Of a stretch of 6,534 bases of DNA, positions 5,583 to 6,534 are shown piece after piece. The notes under the pieces were generated by a model. The model saw nothing but the letters and a program-made list of their open reading frames with translations. It was not told the origin of the DNA and ran no database searches. The translations under genes and the position numbers were made by a program. This DNA is from an uncultured Nitrososphaerota archaeon (GTDB lineage Bacteria; Bacillota; Clostridia; Oscillospirales; Ruminococcaceae), in contig CAKXAF010000044.1 in NCBI GenBank assembly GCA_934869045.1, positions 5,863 to 12,396 on the forward strand, given 5' to 3'. How positions within the stretch are numbered: position 1 is the stretch's first letter; each line of letters opens with the position of its first letter.

Positions 5583-5611
5583 TTGACTTTCCCGGGAAAG
5601 AGGAGTACAAT
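5583..5611 (+). promoter_or_regulatory. Sigma-A promoter for the NifX/NifB-like gene
   Basis: TTGACT (5583-5588) and TACAAT (5606-5611) are 17 bp apart, five of six matches in each box. Transcription should start near 5618, about 22 nt before the start codon. Confidence 0.8.
5587..5600. promoter_or_regulatory. Perfect 14-bp palindrome CTTTCCCGGGAAAG in the promoter spacer
   Basis: The palindrome overlaps the last two bases of the -35 box and fills most of the -35/-10 spacer of the NifX-like gene. A protein bound there would block RNA polymerase, so it is a good candidate repressor operator. Confidence 0.5.
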
Positions 5612-5639
5612 AAAAGAAAATACTCAGGAGGTTTTCACC

Positions 5640-6044
5640 ATGAAAATTGCGGTTCCATACGAGAATGGGCAAGTGTTCCAGCACTTCGGGCACACCTCCC
5701 GTTTCCAGATTTACGACGTACAGGACGGCGCGGTAAAATCCGCCCAGACGGTGGTCCCGGCCGGGGGCGGACACGGGGCGCTGTCCGGATTTCTGAAGAT
5801 GTGCGGTGTGGACACGCTGATCTGCGGAGGGATCGGCGGCGGCGCGAAAACGGCGCTTGCCGAGGCTGGAATCCGGTTTTATCCCGGAGTGGCCGGCAGT
5901 GCGGACGACGCGGTGCAGGCCCTGCTGAATGGAACGCTGGAATTTAACCCTGACACCGTATGCAGCCATCATCATGAGGACGGCCACGACTGCGGAAATC
6001 ACAGCTGCGGCGAGGACAAACACGGCTGCGGCGGAAACCATTGA
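5640..6044 (+). CDS. NifX/NifB-type dinitrogenase iron-molybdenum cofactor domain protein with Cys/His tail
   Basis: The 134-residue protein opens with MKIAVPYENGQVFQHFGH (1-18) and contains HGALSGFLKMCGVDTLICGG (45-64) and ALAEAGI (72-78). This is the layout of the Nif iron-molybdenum cofactor domain (PF02579, COG1433), a ribonuclease H-like fold that binds iron-sulfur or Fe-Mo type clusters. Stand-alone members are common in anaerobes lacking nitrogenase; their job is poorly known but linked to metal-cluster handling. Residues 108-134 form a tail with four Cys (108, 118, 123, 130) and seven His (110-112, 116, 121, 128, 134), a probable metal-binding region. The start is fixed by AGGAGG (5626-5631) 8 nt upstream; an in-frame ATG at 5550 lies before the promoter and is not used. 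It is probably a single-gene transcript ending at the 6154-6183 terminator. Confidence 0.9.
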   Translation: MKIAVPYENGQVFQHFGHTSRFQIYDVQDGAVKSAQTVVPAGGGHGALSGFLKMCGVDTLICGGIGGGAKTALAEAGIRFYPGVAGSADDAVQALLNGTLEFNPDTVCSHHHEDGHDCGNHSCGEDKHGCGGNH

Positions 6045-6124
6045 CCGTACCGCGGCTATAAAATTTTGCCTGTGATTTCCAAAGGCGCTGCCGGCGAAAA
6101 ATGGGAAACAACAGGAAAGGGCGC

Positions 6125-6149
6125 TGGGACAATCCACAGGACGGTCCCA
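6125..6149 (+). other. Small stem-loop in the NifX-like gene 3' region
   Basis: TGGGAC (6125-6130) pairs with GTCCCA (6144-6149) around a 13-nt loop, 4 nt before the terminator hairpin. It may stabilise the transcript end. Nothing else is recognised between the stop at 6044 and 6124. Confidence 0.4.
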
Positions 6150-6153
6150 ATGC

Positions 6154-6183
6154 GGGGAACCCCATCAAGGGGTTCCCCTTTTT
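6154..6183 (+). terminator. Intrinsic terminator after the NifX-like gene
   Basis: GGGGAACCCC (6154-6163) pairs perfectly with GGGGTTCCCC (6169-6178) around ATCAA, followed at once by TTTTT (6179-6183). The gap 6045-6365 has no gene: it holds this terminator, the small stem-loop before it and the promoter after it; 6184-6288 shows nothing I recognise. Confidence 0.9.
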
Positions 6184-6288
6184 CGTTTTCCCAGGGCAAA
6201 ACTTGCATATACTCCACGCCGGAAAACCGTTTTTCTCCTGTACAGAGCTTTTGTACCGAAAAGGACAATTTCTGTATGGTTTCCTCCA

Positions 6289-6317
6289 TTGTTTCCAACG
6301 CGGGCGGATCGTATAAT
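6289..6317 (+). promoter_or_regulatory. Sigma-A promoter for the amidohydrolase gene
   Basis: TTGTTT (6289-6294) and a perfect -10 TATAAT (6312-6317) are 17 bp apart. Transcription should start near 6324, giving a leader of about 42 nt. Confidence 0.78.
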
Positions 6318-6365
6318 AAAAGAGGCAACGGCACCGGGCTAATAACAGGAAAGGCGGGTTTGCAG

Positions 6366-6534
6366 ATGGTTATACGAGGCGGAACAATTTTAACGCCCTT
6401 TGAGATTCTCCGGGGGAAGGAACTTCTGATCAACGGAGAATGGATTACGGGTATCGAAAAGGAACAGGGAGCTTCCTCCGGAGGGGATGTTCTGGACGCG
6501 GCGGGCTGCTTGATCTGCCCGGGATTCATTGACC
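6366..6534 (+). CDS. Amidohydrolase, probably N-acetylglucosamine-6-phosphate deacetylase (N-terminal 56 residues)
   Basis: The gene runs off the right edge after 56 complete codons. The visible part, MVIRGGTILTPFE (1-13), a short beta region with LLINGEW, then VLDAAGCLICPGFID (42-56), is the N-terminal beta-sandwich and the start of the barrel of the amidohydrolase superfamily; the PGFID segment normally runs into the HxH metal site just beyond the edge. GTILTPFE with this spacing resembles clostridial NagA, which removes acetate from GlcNAc-6-phosphate, but dihydroorotase-, adenine deaminase- or isoaspartyl dipeptidase-like enzymes share the PGFID signature. The ATG at 6366 is chosen from the AAAGGCGG site (6350-6357) 8 nt upstream and its own promoter. 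Superfamily is secure; NagA is an inference. Confidence 0.72.
   Translation, partial: MVIRGGTILTPFEILRGKELLINGEWITGIEKEQGASSGGDVLDAAGCLICPGFID

Noticed and set aside
6041..6062. TTGACC and TATAAA near the end of the NifX-like gene as a promoter
   Set aside because: The spacer is only 10 bp, too short for a sigma-A promoter.
5526..6137. A 203-codon minus-strand frame opposite the NifX-like gene
   Set aside because: Low-complexity Ala/Val-rich product, antisense to a well-supported gene with promoter and ribosome binding site.
6240..6256. Inverted repeat GTACA-N7-TGTAC upstream of the amidohydrolase promoter
   Set aside because: Only 5-bp arms and more than 30 bp from the -35 box; such short repeats are common by chance.
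6056..6529. A 157-codon minus-strand frame across the terminator and the amidohydrolase start
   Set aside because: It crosses a perfect terminator hairpin and a promoter, and the product looks like nothing known.

Overview
The window looks like the chromosome of a low-oxygen, gut-type Firmicute of class Clostridia, probably from the Oscillospiraceae/Ruminococcaceae side. This is an inference. It rests on strong AGGAGG-type ribosome binding sites, consensus-like sigma-A promoters, G+C-rich codon use, an ECF vitamin transporter S component, a NifX/NifB-type iron-cluster protein and a DUF2961/GH172 hydrolase. No mobile element, CRISPR array, rRNA or tRNA was seen.

Layout. Positions 1-2464 (+) carry a sugar-phosphate module: the C-terminal end of a GHMP (galactokinase-like) sugar kinase, a short sugar-1-phosphate nucleotidyltransferase, and an alpha-D-phosphohexomutase. 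Together they could make a hexose-1-phosphate, convert it to an NDP-sugar, or pass it to hexose-6-phosphate. The nucleotidyltransferase appears to have lost, in frame, the segment that holds the sugar-binding Glu and Asn of GlmU-type enzymes. A long hairpin at about 2492-2538 closes this part.

Positions 2564-3933 (+) carry a class I SAM-dependent methyltransferase and an ECF transporter S component. Each has its own promoter. The -35 box of the second promoter overlaps the methyltransferase stop codon. The S-component transcript has a leader of about 119 nt with two similar hairpins that share an 11-nt repeat and an identical AGGAA loop, so it may be a cis-regulatory RNA. A strong bidirectional terminator (3902-3933) separates it from the convergent minus-strand genes.

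Positions 3949-5548 (-) carry a small predicted lipoprotein followed by a cytoplasmic DUF2961/GH172-family glycoside hydrolase. The lipoprotein promoter diverges from that of a NifX/NifB-like protein (5640-6044, +), which ends in a Cys/His-rich, probably metal-binding tail. The region between these two promoters holds two clear dyad symmetries, one of them a perfect 14-bp palindrome between the -35 and -10 boxes.

Positions 6154-6534 (+) hold a textbook terminator, a promoter with a perfect -10 box, and the first 56 codons of an amidohydrolase resembling N-acetylglucosamine-6-phosphate deacetylase. If that is right, both ends of the window concern hexose or amino-sugar phosphates, although the middle genes have no obvious link to that theme.
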